Source of the DNA: Clostridia bacterium
Lineage (GTDB): Bacteria > Bacillota > Clostridia > Christensenellales > UBA1242
Reading direction: 5' to 3'
NCBI GenBank assembly: GCA_022793335.1
Contig: JAAWCQ010000003.1
Location: forward strand, 1-64,000
DNA: 64,000 nucleotides
A program made the translations under genes and the position numbers. The notes below the pieces were generated by a model. That model had not been told where the DNA came from. It searched no databases and worked only from the letters and a program-made list of their open reading frames with translations. The first letter of the stretch is position 1. Each line of letters opens with the position of its first letter. This document shows, piece by piece, positions 8,170-16,173 of the stretch.

Positions 8170-8970
8170 ATGAAAATTAAAAAAGAACGAAAACCCAAAC
8201 CGTCGAAGTTTGCAGTGTGGTGGAAATGGCCGCTTATTGTTTTGGCACTATCTTTCTTCTTATCGCTTGCTTTCGGTATTGCGAGTGAGATTGCACTTTC
8301 AGGTGCAGGCATAGCTGTCAGTGTGGTTGTCATTTTGGTGTTTATTTTGATTTCAATCTTTGCAGATATGATTGGTGTTGCAATTACTGCTGCGAATTTT
8401 GAGCCTTTTAGAGCTATGGCTGCAAGAAAGGTAAGGGGGGCAAAAGAGTCAATCAGACTTCTTGAAAACAAAGAAAAAGTTGCAAGTGTTGCAGCCGATG
8501 TTATTGGTGACATTTGTGGAATTTTGTCGGGCGCAGCTGGTGCGACAATCACGGCAGCAGTTATACTTCATGTATCAAACAATTTTCTTATGGTATTCAT
8601 TGCATCACTTGTTTCAGCAGTTATTGCGGCGCTTACAATTTTCGGTAAGGCATATTTTAAAAAGTATGCAATGCTGCACTCAGAAAAGGTCATAATCCTT
8701 CTTGGAAAGTTTTTAAGTCTGTTTCATCCGCAAAAGAAAAATAAAGATAATTTAGATAAAAAAGCGAAAAAAGACGATAAAAACGCGAAAAAACATGCAA
8801 AAAACGATAATTCTGTCAAAAAATCGGATGATTTGAATGAAAATGTTGATAATAAAGAAACCGAGGAATTGAAAGAAACAGATATCGAATTGAAGGCTGA
8901 AGATGAGAAAATAGCAGAAGAAAACGACAATAATGAAGTTGAAAATAAGGATAACTCAGTAGAAAATTAA
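8170..8970 (+). CDS. oapA: OLE-associated membrane protein OapA
   Basis: A 266-residue integral membrane protein with about four hydrophobic segments between residues 18 and 180. Between them lies the conserved stretch around FADMIGVAITAANFEPFRAM, followed by AARKVRGAKESIRLLENK and DVIGDICGILSGAAGA, which I recognise as the OapA family (related to the DUF21 domain of CNNM/CorC magnesium proteins). OapA binds OLE RNA and places it at the membrane. Residues ~190-266 form a charged tail, first lysine-rich, then glutamate-rich, that I do not remember in described OapA proteins. A GAGGT ribosome site precedes the ATG. It has its own promoter and terminator, about 340 bp after the RNA. Confidence 0.8.
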   Translation: MKIKKERKPKPSKFAVWWKWPLIVLALSFFLSLAFGIASEIALSGAGIAVSVVVILVFILISIFADMIGVAITAANFEPFRAMAARKVRGAKESIRLLENKEKVASVAADVIGDICGILSGAAGATITAAVILHVSNNFLMVFIASLVSAVIAALTIFGKAYFKKYAMLHSEKVIILLGKFLSLFHPQKKNKDNLDKKAKKDDKNAKKHAKNDNSVKKSDDLNENVDNKETEELKETDIELKAEDEKIAEENDNNEVENKDNSVEN

Positions 8971-8974
8971 AGCT

Positions 8975-9007
8975 AAAGCAGGTCAAATTATGACTTGCTT
9001 TTTTTGT
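8975..9007 (+). terminator. Intrinsic terminator after oapA
   Basis: AAAGCAGGTCA (8975-8985) pairs with TGACTTGCTTT (8991-9001) with one G-U pair and is followed by a T run. Confidence 0.85.
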
Positions 9008-9214
9008 TGAAATTAAATTTTTTTTCTGATTTTTTATTTTATTATAGCGGTACGATTTTATAATACTATTTTGATTCATATTTTTTTGTTGTATGATTAT
9101 TTAATTTTATAATTTGCTTAATTGATTTTTTCACAATATTTTATTACTTTAAATATGTTTGATTTTTAAGGGGAAATAAGATAGAATAATAATAAATGGA
9201 TAGGAGGCGATAAA

Positions 9215-10348
9215 ATGGCTAGTTTGACTAAACCTGATTTCAATAATAATATCTTAAATGTATCAGCGACTTTGGCGGAGTTTCTTGGATGTGAAAATCA
9301 TAATCCAACTTTGCCTGTTTTAAAAAGAGAGCTTGAGCATGGCTTTAAAAATGTTGTGTTTATCATCTTTGACGGACTTGGCATAAACCCAATAAATGTC
9401 AATTTGAGAGAGGAGGCAATTTTAAGAAGGTGTGTCAAGCAGACGCTCACTTCTGTATTTCCTGCCACCACGACAAATGCGACCACAACCATTCATACAA
9501 ACAGCTATCCAATGCAACACGGAAGATTTGGGTGGGCAATGTATTTTGAAGAGCTTGGGCGAAATGTAGATATCTATCTTTCAAAAGATTCAAAGACAGG
9601 CGAGGCTATAGACCCTGATTTTGTGGATAAAACGCTTAAGTTGAAACCTTATTATCTTTCTGCCAAGACCGATTATGAAATAAATCGCGTGGTGCCTCCT
9701 TATTGGAAGGATGGTTGCACAGAAAATCGAATTGATTGTCTTGAATTGAATGACTATTTTGAAGCGCTTGAAAAAGTTTGCAAAAAAGATGGCAAGCAAT
9801 TTGTGTATATGTATTGCCCAGAGCCTGATGCGACTATGCACGACTATGGCGTTTCTTCTGAGCAGGCATTTAGACTGATAAATCATATAAATGACAAGAT
9901 GAAAGAGTTATGCTCTAAGTGCAATGACACGATATTTGTCATCACTGCTGACCATGGTCAGATTGATGTTGATGGTTATGTCGAATTGTATAAGGATGAG
10001 CAACTTTATTCATTGTTGCAAACTCCTCCATATCTTGAGTCGCGAGCAACTGCGTTTAAAGTAAAAGAGGGCAAAAAGCAAGAATTTGAAAGGCTGTTTA
10101 AAGAAAAATATAGCGAAGATTTTGAGCTTTATACCTCAGAAGAGCTGGTAAATCAGGGCTATTTTGGCGGAAGCGTCAAGGATGAGAATGTTAAATATCT
10201 TGGTGATTTTATTGCTATCTGCAAAGGTTATAAGCAATTTGTAATTTATGAAAAATCGCACAGATTTAAAGGACATCATTGTTCACTGACGGAAGAAGTA
10301 TTTGTTCCACTGATTTTAATTGAAAATAAAATTCCTGTTGGTTTATAA
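9215..10348 (+). CDS. Type I phosphodiesterase / nucleotide pyrophosphatase family protein
   Basis: A 377-residue member of the alkaline phosphatase superfamily. The first metal-binding aspartate is in FIIFDGLG (D53), the probable nucleophilic threonine is in FPATTTNATTT (about T85-T87), and further metal ligands are in DATMHDYG, ITADHGQ and FKGHHCSL. Such enzymes hydrolyse phosphodiesters or nucleotides; the true substrate is unknown. There is no signal peptide, so it is probably cytosolic. An AGGAGG ribosome site precedes the ATG and a possible -10 (TAGAAT, 9182-9187) lies upstream. It is followed by a terminator and is monocistronic. Confidence 0.85.
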   Translation: MASLTKPDFNNNILNVSATLAEFLGCENHNPTLPVLKRELEHGFKNVVFIIFDGLGINPINVNLREEAILRRCVKQTLTSVFPATTTNATTTIHTNSYPMQHGRFGWAMYFEELGRNVDIYLSKDSKTGEAIDPDFVDKTLKLKPYYLSAKTDYEINRVVPPYWKDGCTENRIDCLELNDYFEALEKVCKKDGKQFVYMYCPEPDATMHDYGVSSEQAFRLINHINDKMKELCSKCNDTIFVITADHGQIDVDGYVELYKDEQLYSLLQTPPYLESRATAFKVKEGKKQEFERLFKEKYSEDFELYTSEELVNQGYFGGSVKDENVKYLGDFIAICKGYKQFVIYEKSHRFKGHHCSLTEEVFVPLILIENKIPVGL

Positions 10349-10404
10349 TAAAAAATAATAATTTAAAACCAAATTTATCTTTTACATTTCATCAATAAAT
10401 AAGG

Positions 10405-10443
10405 CCATGGATTTGCTTAAATATGACAAATTCATGGTTTTTT
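10405..10443 (+). terminator. Intrinsic terminator after the phosphodiesterase gene
   Basis: CCATGGATTTG (10405-10415) pairs with CAAATTCATGG (10427-10437), one G-U pair, then TTTTTT. Confidence 0.85.
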
Positions 10444-10520
10444 AGTGTTTTTTCTGCGTTTTTTGCTAAATTTCGCGCAATTATCTTAAATTATGCATAA
10501 ATAAAAAGAAATACTCATTA

Positions 10521-10549
10521 TTGACATTTAACTGAAAATATGATAGAAT
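10521..10549 (+). promoter_or_regulatory. SigA promoter of the GNAT gene
   Basis: TTGACA (10521-10526), 17-bp spacer ending in TATGA, TAGAAT (10544-10549). Confidence 0.75.
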
Positions 10550-10573
10550 AATTACAAAATAAACAGGTGTAAT

Positions 10574-11197
10574 ATGAAAGATTTAAAGTTTGAAGTGGTG
10601 CGTGGAGAAAGTGTTTATTCGGGTGATATTGAAGAAATTTATCATCAGAATGACAAGGCTCATGGTGGAATATTTAATGATAGGTGTATAATCAAAGATA
10701 TCAACAAATTGGCAAGAGATTATCGAAAAAACATTTATATTATTTGCGCAATTAAGGATGACAAAGTTGTCGGGTTTGCTCAGCTTACTGATGCTTATGT
10801 TCCAAACAGTTTGTATATAGCAATATTGGCGGTAGAAAAAGGACATAGAATGCAGGGGATAGGAAAGGCTATTATTGAATATGCCCTTCACCATTCAATT
10901 GGGCATAGCACTGTTTCACTTGAAGCGTTTACAAGTAATGAAAAGGCAATGAAATTATACAGCAGTTTGGGTTTTGAAAAGGTGCTTTCATACACAATTG
11001 AAGGCAGTGAGTTTGAAAATGAAGAGCAAAACTTTTTTAGAGTGCCAGTTGAAAAGATTTTAGATAATGAGCAAATGGAATATACGCAGGCAAATAAAAC
11101 TATAGATAATGTCATGCCAGAATTGAGATTTCCAAGTGAAAAGGCAATAAATGAGGCATCTATTATTTATGAAGAAGAGCCTTTCTCTTCAAGATAG
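10574..11197 (+). CDS. GNAT-family N-acetyltransferase
   Basis: A 207-residue protein. Residues ~10-150 form a GNAT fold: the beta4 strand SLYIAILAVEKGHRMQGIGK carries the acetyl-CoA pyrophosphate-binding loop (R/Q-x2-G-x-G/A) and EAFTSNEKAMKLYSSLGFEK is the usual C-terminal part. These enzymes move an acetyl group from acetyl-CoA to an amine; the acceptor is not predictable. About 50 residues after the fold (from EKILDNEQMEY) form an unassigned acidic tail. The ribosome site is AGGTG and the gene is monocistronic between a strong promoter and a terminator. Confidence 0.85.
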   Translation: MKDLKFEVVRGESVYSGDIEEIYHQNDKAHGGIFNDRCIIKDINKLARDYRKNIYIICAIKDDKVVGFAQLTDAYVPNSLYIAILAVEKGHRMQGIGKAIIEYALHHSIGHSTVSLEAFTSNEKAMKLYSSLGFEKVLSYTIEGSEFENEEQNFFRVPVEKILDNEQMEYTQANKTIDNVMPELRFPSEKAINEASIIYEEEPFSSR

Positions 11198-11247
11198 AAA
11201 AAAAGACAACTTATTCACTTAATTTATAAAAGAGCGGAATAAATAAA

Positions 11248-11275
11248 AACATAGACTAAATCGTCTATGTTTTTT
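11248..11275 (+). terminator. Intrinsic terminator after the GNAT gene
   Basis: AACATAGAC (11248-11256) and GTCTATGTT (11263-11271) form a perfect nine-bp stem with a T run. Confidence 0.85.
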
Positions 11276-11350
11276 GCATTTTTGATTATTGCTTTTCTAA
11301 TAAGTTTTCAATGCTTTAAAATGAAAAAAAGTATTTTATCTAATTTTTGA

Positions 11351-11386
11351 AAAAAGTCTAAACCGAAAACTCGTTTTAGACTTTTT
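11351..11386 (+). terminator. Perfect 12-bp hairpin, possible second (bidirectional) terminator
   Basis: AAAAAGTCTAAA (11351-11362) pairs fully with TTTAGACTTTTT (11375-11386). Terminal A and T runs would let it stop transcription from either side, including read-through past the tRNA gene on the minus strand. Confidence 0.55.
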
Positions 11387-11459
11387 ATGGTGAGGCGATT
11401 TAATAGCAGTCCAAATATTTGCTTCAGTGTTCTAACAATGTTTATACCGATGGAGTTAT

Positions 11460-11496
11460 ATAAAAAATACGCACACCGAGTTAAAGTGTGCGTATT
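11460..11496 (-). terminator. Terminator of tRNA-Val
   Basis: Perfect 11-bp stem (11466-11476 with 11486-11496) directly downstream of the tRNA on the minus strand, with a minus-strand T run from 11465 down. Confidence 0.85.
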
Positions 11497-11502
11497 CTGT
11501 TT

Positions 11503-11578
11503 TGGTGGGAGTTATAGGGCTCGAACCTATGACCCTCTGCTTGTAAGGCAGATGCTCTCCCAGCTGAGCTAAACTCCC
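11503..11578 (-). tRNA. tRNA-Val (anticodon TAC)
   Basis: A 76-nt gene with encoded CCA. The acceptor stem GGGAGTT/AACTCCC, D-arm AGCTCAGCTGGGAGAGC, anticodon arm CTGCC-TTACAAG-CAG with anticodon TAC, and T-arm with GGTTCGAGCCC are all present. TAC reads valine codons GUA and GUG, and others by wobble. It has its own promoter and terminator. Confidence 0.95.
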
Positions 11579-11589
11579 ATTGCTCTTTA

Positions 11590-11618
11590 ATAATATCAAA
11601 AAGATTTTTTTTTGTCAA
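11590..11618 (-). promoter_or_regulatory. SigA promoter of tRNA-Val
   Basis: Minus strand TTGACA (11613-11618), 17-bp spacer, TATTAT (11590-11595); the start would lie a few bases before the tRNA 5' end. Confidence 0.75.
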
Positions 11619-11639
11619 CACTTTTTTAAAACTTTTTTG

Positions 11640-11983
11640 ATTTTTTTAATAAAATCATATTTTTATAGGTTTTCAAAGTAATTCTTATTTTACGCAATTG
11701 CGTTTTGTCAGCTTTGCAGTTGTATGATATTATTTTATTTAATATATGACCTAAGGAAGTTGATTATTTTTTCTTATTGGCAAATTATATTGTATGACTT
11801 AAGTAAGTTTTTACGACATGGCTTGGTGTGAAATAAATGAGTTGTGCGATTGTAAAAAAGCCTTAATGTAAATTCGAAAGATGTATAATTAAAGAAAAAT
11901 AGGCTAAATTTTATCAAAAAATGCAAAAAAATCTTATAAAAACCACATTTTTATAAAATTTTTTTAAAAATGACTGTTTTTGT
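11640..11983 (+). other. AT-rich intergenic region before the InlB-repeat gene
   Basis: I see no gene, RNA or repeat that I can support here, only AT-rich sequence. Confidence 0.4.
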
Positions 11984-12010
11984 TTGACAATAAATCGGGG
12001 GGGGTAAAAT
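11984..12010 (+). promoter_or_regulatory. Promoter with G8 tract in the spacer, upstream of the InlB-repeat gene
   Basis: TTGACA (11984-11989), then ATAAATC, eight G residues (11997-12004) and TAAAAT (12005-12010). The spacer is 15 bp, two short of the optimum, so slippage of the G tract would change promoter strength. The same layout with nine G residues precedes the gene at 62649. Confidence 0.7.
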
Positions 12011-12104
12011 TATTATATAAATACATATAATAATAAAAGGACTAGGGAATAATACAGTAAAGAGAGTGACGAGATAGATTTAGAAAAGCTTAAGGAGGTG
12101 TAAT

Positions 12105-15100
12105 ATGAAGATTAAAAACAGTGTTAAATTGATTTATATTATCCTGATATGTTTTTTCTTGATTGGCGGAATTGCACTCTTAGCTTGTCCAAACTTATAT
12201 GATAAGTCGTTGGATAATACTATTGCCCGCACAAATGATTTTACTATTCAAATTTATACAAGATATTATAAAGATGGTGATGTGACAGAATATACAGCTT
12301 GGAATGGCGGTGCAAGCACAGCACCGGTAAATAATGGAAATGTTTTTTCCATATATTGGTATGAAAATGAAGGGTCAACTGCAAAAAATTTTGGCTCTGA
12401 TTATTATGCGAATGGGGGAAAGCGTGGAAACAGCTCATCTGCTACAAATATCAGCACTTTTTATATGCGTTATACTTATGGCGGAATTGGTGTAAGAAGG
12501 CATGGTCGAATTTATATCAACCATAACCCTGAAGTAAAAGCTGGCGAGAGTGTCTATGTTGGGGCAAGATTTAACGATATAAATGCCGACTCTTCTAGAA
12601 GTAACAGTACAAGTTTTTATAGATATGAAGACAGAAAGTCACATACACAGATGTTTACAACAAGTCCTCCTTCTGGATGGCAGTCTGGCGAACAAATGTC
12701 GGGTACGGTTTATATTTCTTATCGCTATTGTTATGGATTAAAATTTAATGGAAATGGAAATTCTGGCGGAACAGTGCCTTCTGATATGACCTATTTGTCA
12801 GGGGTTGATTTTTATATGCCATCTTCAAATCTTGAAAGAGCAGGTTATACATTCAAAGGTTGGGCGAGAAACTCGAATGCCACCGAGGCGGAATTTTCTC
12901 CTGGGAGTAGGTATAGCGATGGTAATGAGGCGCTTCGAGGCTCACCAACTACCACTCTTTATGCGGTTTGGCAACCAAACACTTACAGAGTGACAGCCTA
13001 TGCAAACAATGGGGAAATAAGTGAAACAAGAGGCTGGAGTGGAAGCGGCAACTCTGCTTATAAAGATGTAGTTTATAAAACAACTTATGGCACTATGCCT
13101 TCAGCTACACGATATGGATATTATTTGACAGGTTGGTATACTTCGTCGACAGGTGGTAGTCAAATTACAGATTATAATGTTGTTGATATAACAAACAATT
13201 TGGATGTATACGCGCATTGGACACCATATGATTATACAATAACAGCTTTTGCAAACGGAGGAGTCATTCCGTCAACAAGTGGTTGGAGCGGGAGTGGGGT
13301 AAGTGTTAGTAAAAATGTAAATTTTGACAATTCTTATGGAACGCTTCCGACGCCAACCCGAACAGGTTATACCTTTGCAGGCTGGTATACATCATCGTCT
13401 GGCGGCACAAAAGTGACCTCATCGACGATTTTGTCTACTACAGGAAATAAATCCATTCATGCACACTGGACTGTAAACAGTTATAGGGTGACGGCAAACC
13501 TTGGCGGAGGTTATGTTGAAGCTTATGGAAGTTTCAACGGCAACAATGGAATTGTGTCAAAAGCTATAAATTACAACTCAACCTATGGCACGCTTCCAAC
13601 AGTAAAACGCTCAGGTTATTATTTTACAGGTTGGTATACAGCGCCAAGTGGTGGAAGCAAAGTTGAAAGCACGACGGTTATGGCAACCGCTAGTGCAAGC
13701 ACAATCTATGCACGCTGGTCTCAAAATATATACAAAGTGGTATTAAACTACAACGGCGGTACATACAGTGGTAGCGGAAGTCGAAGTGAAGATTTCACTT
13801 ATGGAACGAGTAAGACTTTCCCAGTGCCAATAAAAACTGGATATGATCTCACTATGTGGAATTGCAGCTTTTCAACAAGTGAAAGTTTTAATTGTGACAG
13901 CAATGGAAATTTGACAATAACGGTACCATACTTGGGTGAGAATAACAACAGTGTGACCTTCACAGCTCAATGGCAGGCAAAGACATACACACTGACAGCG
14001 AACGCAAACGGCGGAAGTATTCCAACAACAAGTGGTTGGAGTGGAAGCGGAGCAAGTGCGAGCAAAACGATAACCTTTGATTCTACATACGGCACTCTTC
14101 CAACTCCAACCCGAACAGGTCATACCTTTGCAGGCTGGTATACAGCGGCAAGTAGTGGAGAAGCTGTGAGTGCAACAACAGGAGTAACAACAACAGGAAA
14201 CAGAACAATCTATGCACACTGGACAGTCAACAGCTATACACTTACAGCAGATGCGAACATGACAGGAGCAACATTTACAAGTGTGCCAAATGGCTGGAGT
14301 GGAAGTGGTACAACAAGGACAAGAAGCGTAATTTACAATACAAGTTATGGCATCCTTCCAACACCAGCAAAAGAGGGATATATCTTCTTAGGCTGGTATA
14401 CAGCAGCAAACGGAGGCTCAAGCGTATACAGCACGACTACAATGGGTGCAGGGAATACTAGAATCTATGCACACTGGGAAAGGACATGGGCGGCAGACGC
14501 TGTGGGGATAGACTTAAGCGGACTAGGCGGAAGCGGAACAACAAGTGACCCTTATGTAATCGACAGCGCAACAGATATAGCCTTCTTAGCATTGCAGACA
14601 AGTAAAAATGTCACCTTTGATGGAAAATATTTCAAGCAGACCACAAACATAGACCTAGAAGGAAAGACATGGCTGCCAATAGGAAATGCAACAACAGCAT
14701 TCCAAGGCAGCTATGATGGAAATGGATACTTGATAACAAATATCACAACAATAGCCAATGGCCAATTGAATTATTCAAATGTAGGCCTGTTTGGTTATAC
14801 AAGAAACGCAACGATAAAGAATGTGAATGTCATATCGGGCAATATTCAAGGCTATGATTATGTAGGCTCGATAGTCGGCAACCTCAACAACGGAAGCGTA
14901 GAAAACTGCCGAAGCGGAGCAACAGTGACAGGGCATAACTATGTAGGAATGATAGGCTACGGAGTAAGCACCTCAATCTTGTCAAGCTATAACTATGGAA
15001 GCGTAAGCGGAAATGACTATGTAGGAGGAATCCTTGGCCGTAATGGCGGAACAGGCACTCGCCTAGAAAACTGCTATATGAAGGGCAGTGTGACTGCAAC

Positions 15101-15500
15101 TGCTTCAGAAGCAAACTGTGGAGGAATACTCGGTCAAACAACAAGCGGAATAACCTTGCAATCTTGCGGCTTTATCGGCAGCGTAACAGGAGGAAGTAAT
15201 ACAGGTCTTCTTACAGGCAACTTAAACGGCGGAAGCGTAATCGACTGCTTTGCAAACTCTACAACAGACTATGCCTTTACAAAAGGAAGCGGAATAGTAA
15301 AGAGCAGTTTGTATATACAAAACAAGGCTAGCAACAACCCAGTAAAGAAATATGTTACCAATAACAGCGAAACAAACCCATTTGCAAACTGGACAGTGGC
15401 AGTAAACAATCAGCCATTGCCAAAAGGCTTTTCATGGATAAGCAGCAGTGGAAGCAACTTAACAATGGAAAAACTTGAAAAACTTGGCTATACAGCATAG
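12105..15500 (+). CDS. Secreted InlB B-repeat / GLUG-type surface protein
   Basis: A 1131-residue exported protein behind a near-perfect AAGGAGGTG ribosome site. Residues ~10-32 form a signal peptide or membrane anchor. Residues ~205-795 hold seven InlB B-repeat (Listeria-Bacteroides) units, each with a GYTFAGWYT-like core and ending in YAHW or similar. Residues ~800-1060 resemble GLUG repeats (VGLFGYTRNATIKNV, VGGILG). No LPxTG or S-layer anchor is seen. The C-terminus (VKKYV, PLPKGF, W) resembles that of the frameshifted protein ending at 57337. Such proteins usually act in adhesion or the cell envelope. From about base 13960 codon use changes and ATT almost disappears. Confidence 0.85.
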   Translation: MKIKNSVKLIYIILICFFLIGGIALLACPNLYDKSLDNTIARTNDFTIQIYTRYYKDGDVTEYTAWNGGASTAPVNNGNVFSIYWYENEGSTAKNFGSDYYANGGKRGNSSSATNISTFYMRYTYGGIGVRRHGRIYINHNPEVKAGESVYVGARFNDINADSSRSNSTSFYRYEDRKSHTQMFTTSPPSGWQSGEQMSGTVYISYRYCYGLKFNGNGNSGGTVPSDMTYLSGVDFYMPSSNLERAGYTFKGWARNSNATEAEFSPGSRYSDGNEALRGSPTTTLYAVWQPNTYRVTAYANNGEISETRGWSGSGNSAYKDVVYKTTYGTMPSATRYGYYLTGWYTSSTGGSQITDYNVVDITNNLDVYAHWTPYDYTITAFANGGVIPSTSGWSGSGVSVSKNVNFDNSYGTLPTPTRTGYTFAGWYTSSSGGTKVTSSTILSTTGNKSIHAHWTVNSYRVTANLGGGYVEAYGSFNGNNGIVSKAINYNSTYGTLPTVKRSGYYFTGWYTAPSGGSKVESTTVMATASASTIYARWSQNIYKVVLNYNGGTYSGSGSRSEDFTYGTSKTFPVPIKTGYDLTMWNCSFSTSESFNCDSNGNLTITVPYLGENNNSVTFTAQWQAKTYTLTANANGGSIPTTSGWSGSGASASKTITFDSTYGTLPTPTRTGHTFAGWYTAASSGEAVSATTGVTTTGNRTIYAHWTVNSYTLTADANMTGATFTSVPNGWSGSGTTRTRSVIYNTSYGILPTPAKEGYIFLGWYTAANGGSSVYSTTTMGAGNTRIYAHWERTWAADAVGIDLSGLGGSGTTSDPYVIDSATDIAFLALQTSKNVTFDGKYFKQTTNIDLEGKTWLPIGNATTAFQGSYDGNGYLITNITTIANGQLNYSNVGLFGYTRNATIKNVNVISGNIQGYDYVGSIVGNLNNGSVENCRSGATVTGHNYVGMIGYGVSTSILSSYNYGSVSGNDYVGGILGRNGGTGTRLENCYMKGSVTATASEANCGGILGQTTSGITLQSCGFIGSVTGGSNTGLLTGNLNGGSVIDCFANSTTDYAFTKGSGIVKSSLYIQNKASNNPVKKYVTNNSETNPFANWTVAVNNQPLPKGFSWISSSGSNLTMEKLEKLGYTA

Positions 15501-15518
15501 CGAGAAAATATTCACTAA

Positions 15519-15550
15519 AAAACTCTTCTAGTTTAAGAAGAGTTTTTTTT
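15519..15550 (+). terminator. Intrinsic terminator after the InlB-repeat gene
   Basis: AAAACTCTTCT (15519-15529) pairs with AGAAGAGTTTT (15536-15546), followed by further T residues. Confidence 0.85.
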
Positions 15551-15879
15551 GATTTTGCTTTGTTGGTTGATTTATATTTAGTTGTAAGTTTTATTGTTTA
15601 CTTTTTACTATTTAATTTTGGTAGTCAATGTTTTGGTTTTAATATATATATAACTTTTTATTGTGTTGTTTTTAACTTATTTTATTTTTTTAGTGTATGG
15701 GGGTTGAGAGGCGTTTTTTAGTATTTATGTGTCGTGTGGAGTTTTTAATTTTTTGTTGTTAAATTTAATTTTAATTTTTACCTTGGGGGGATAAATTTTT
15801 TTGTACTAAATGAAATTGTCGGATGTTTGGGTGGAAATTGTACTATTATGGTTGTTTTATTTTTTGCGAAAAAAAAGAG
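15551..15879 (+). other. T-rich intergenic region
   Basis: No gene seen. It contains a G6 tract near 15785 that is not placed between -35 and -10 elements. Confidence 0.35.
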
Positions 15880-15908
15880 TTGACAATGTTTGAAGGCTGT
15901 GTTAGGAT
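15880..15908 (+). promoter_or_regulatory. SigA promoter of the ABC-F leader
   Basis: TTGACA (15880-15885), 17-bp spacer, TAGGAT (15903-15908). It would give a leader of about 260 nt before the ABC-F start codon. Confidence 0.65.
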
Positions 15909-15934
15909 AAAGAAAAAGAAGGAGAAAAAAAGAA

Positions 15935-15958
15935 ATGCGTTTTGTAGTTGTTTTATAA
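15935..15958 (+). CDS. Candidate leader peptide MRFVVVL
   Basis: A seven-codon frame with an AAGGAG site (15919-15924) ten bases before its ATG, starting about 20 nt from the predicted transcription start. Short translated leaders upstream of a terminator are usual for antibiotic-resistance ABC-F genes, where drug-stalled ribosomes change leader folding. A second frame without a ribosome site (MAREHNQAYAFLFSIRVV, 16075-16131) runs through the 5' arm of the terminator. Confidence 0.45.
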   Translation: MRFVVVL

Positions 15959-16118
15959 CATTGGCACAATTTTAAGTTTGAATTTTTGGCGTGGCTACTT
16001 AATTTTTGTTTATTTTTTGACAAAATTAAGAGGACTGGCATGTCAAAATATCTGTTCTTTTGTTGTGCTTTTTCATGGCAAGGGAACATAATCAAGCTTA
16101 TGCGTTTCTTTTTTCGAT

Positions 16119-16156
16119 AAGAGTCGTTTAAGGGTTTTCCTTGCGGCTCTTTTTTT
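16119..16156 (+). terminator. Attenuator hairpin upstream of the ABC-F gene
   Basis: AAGAGTCG (16119-16126) pairs with CGGCTCTT (16144-16151), with an inner AAGG/CCTT pairing, followed by seven T. It lies after the promoter and leader peptide but before the ribosome site (16163-16170), so most transcripts should stop before the gene. An upstream TTTTGACA/TGTCAAAA hairpin (about 16016-16058) may take part in switching. Confidence 0.65.
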
Positions 16157-16173
16157 GTGAATGGAGGTGGAAT

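Noticed and set aside
11387-11572. 61-codon frame
   Set aside because: Runs across the tRNA-Val gene and its terminator.
12105-15500. CRISPR-like array in the repeat gene
   Set aside because: The repeats are in-frame protein repeats (InlB type) with diverged DNA, not identical repeats with unique spacers; no cas genes or array were found in the window.
15785-15791. G6 tract as a third phase-variable promoter
   Set aside because: No -35/-10 pair flanks it.
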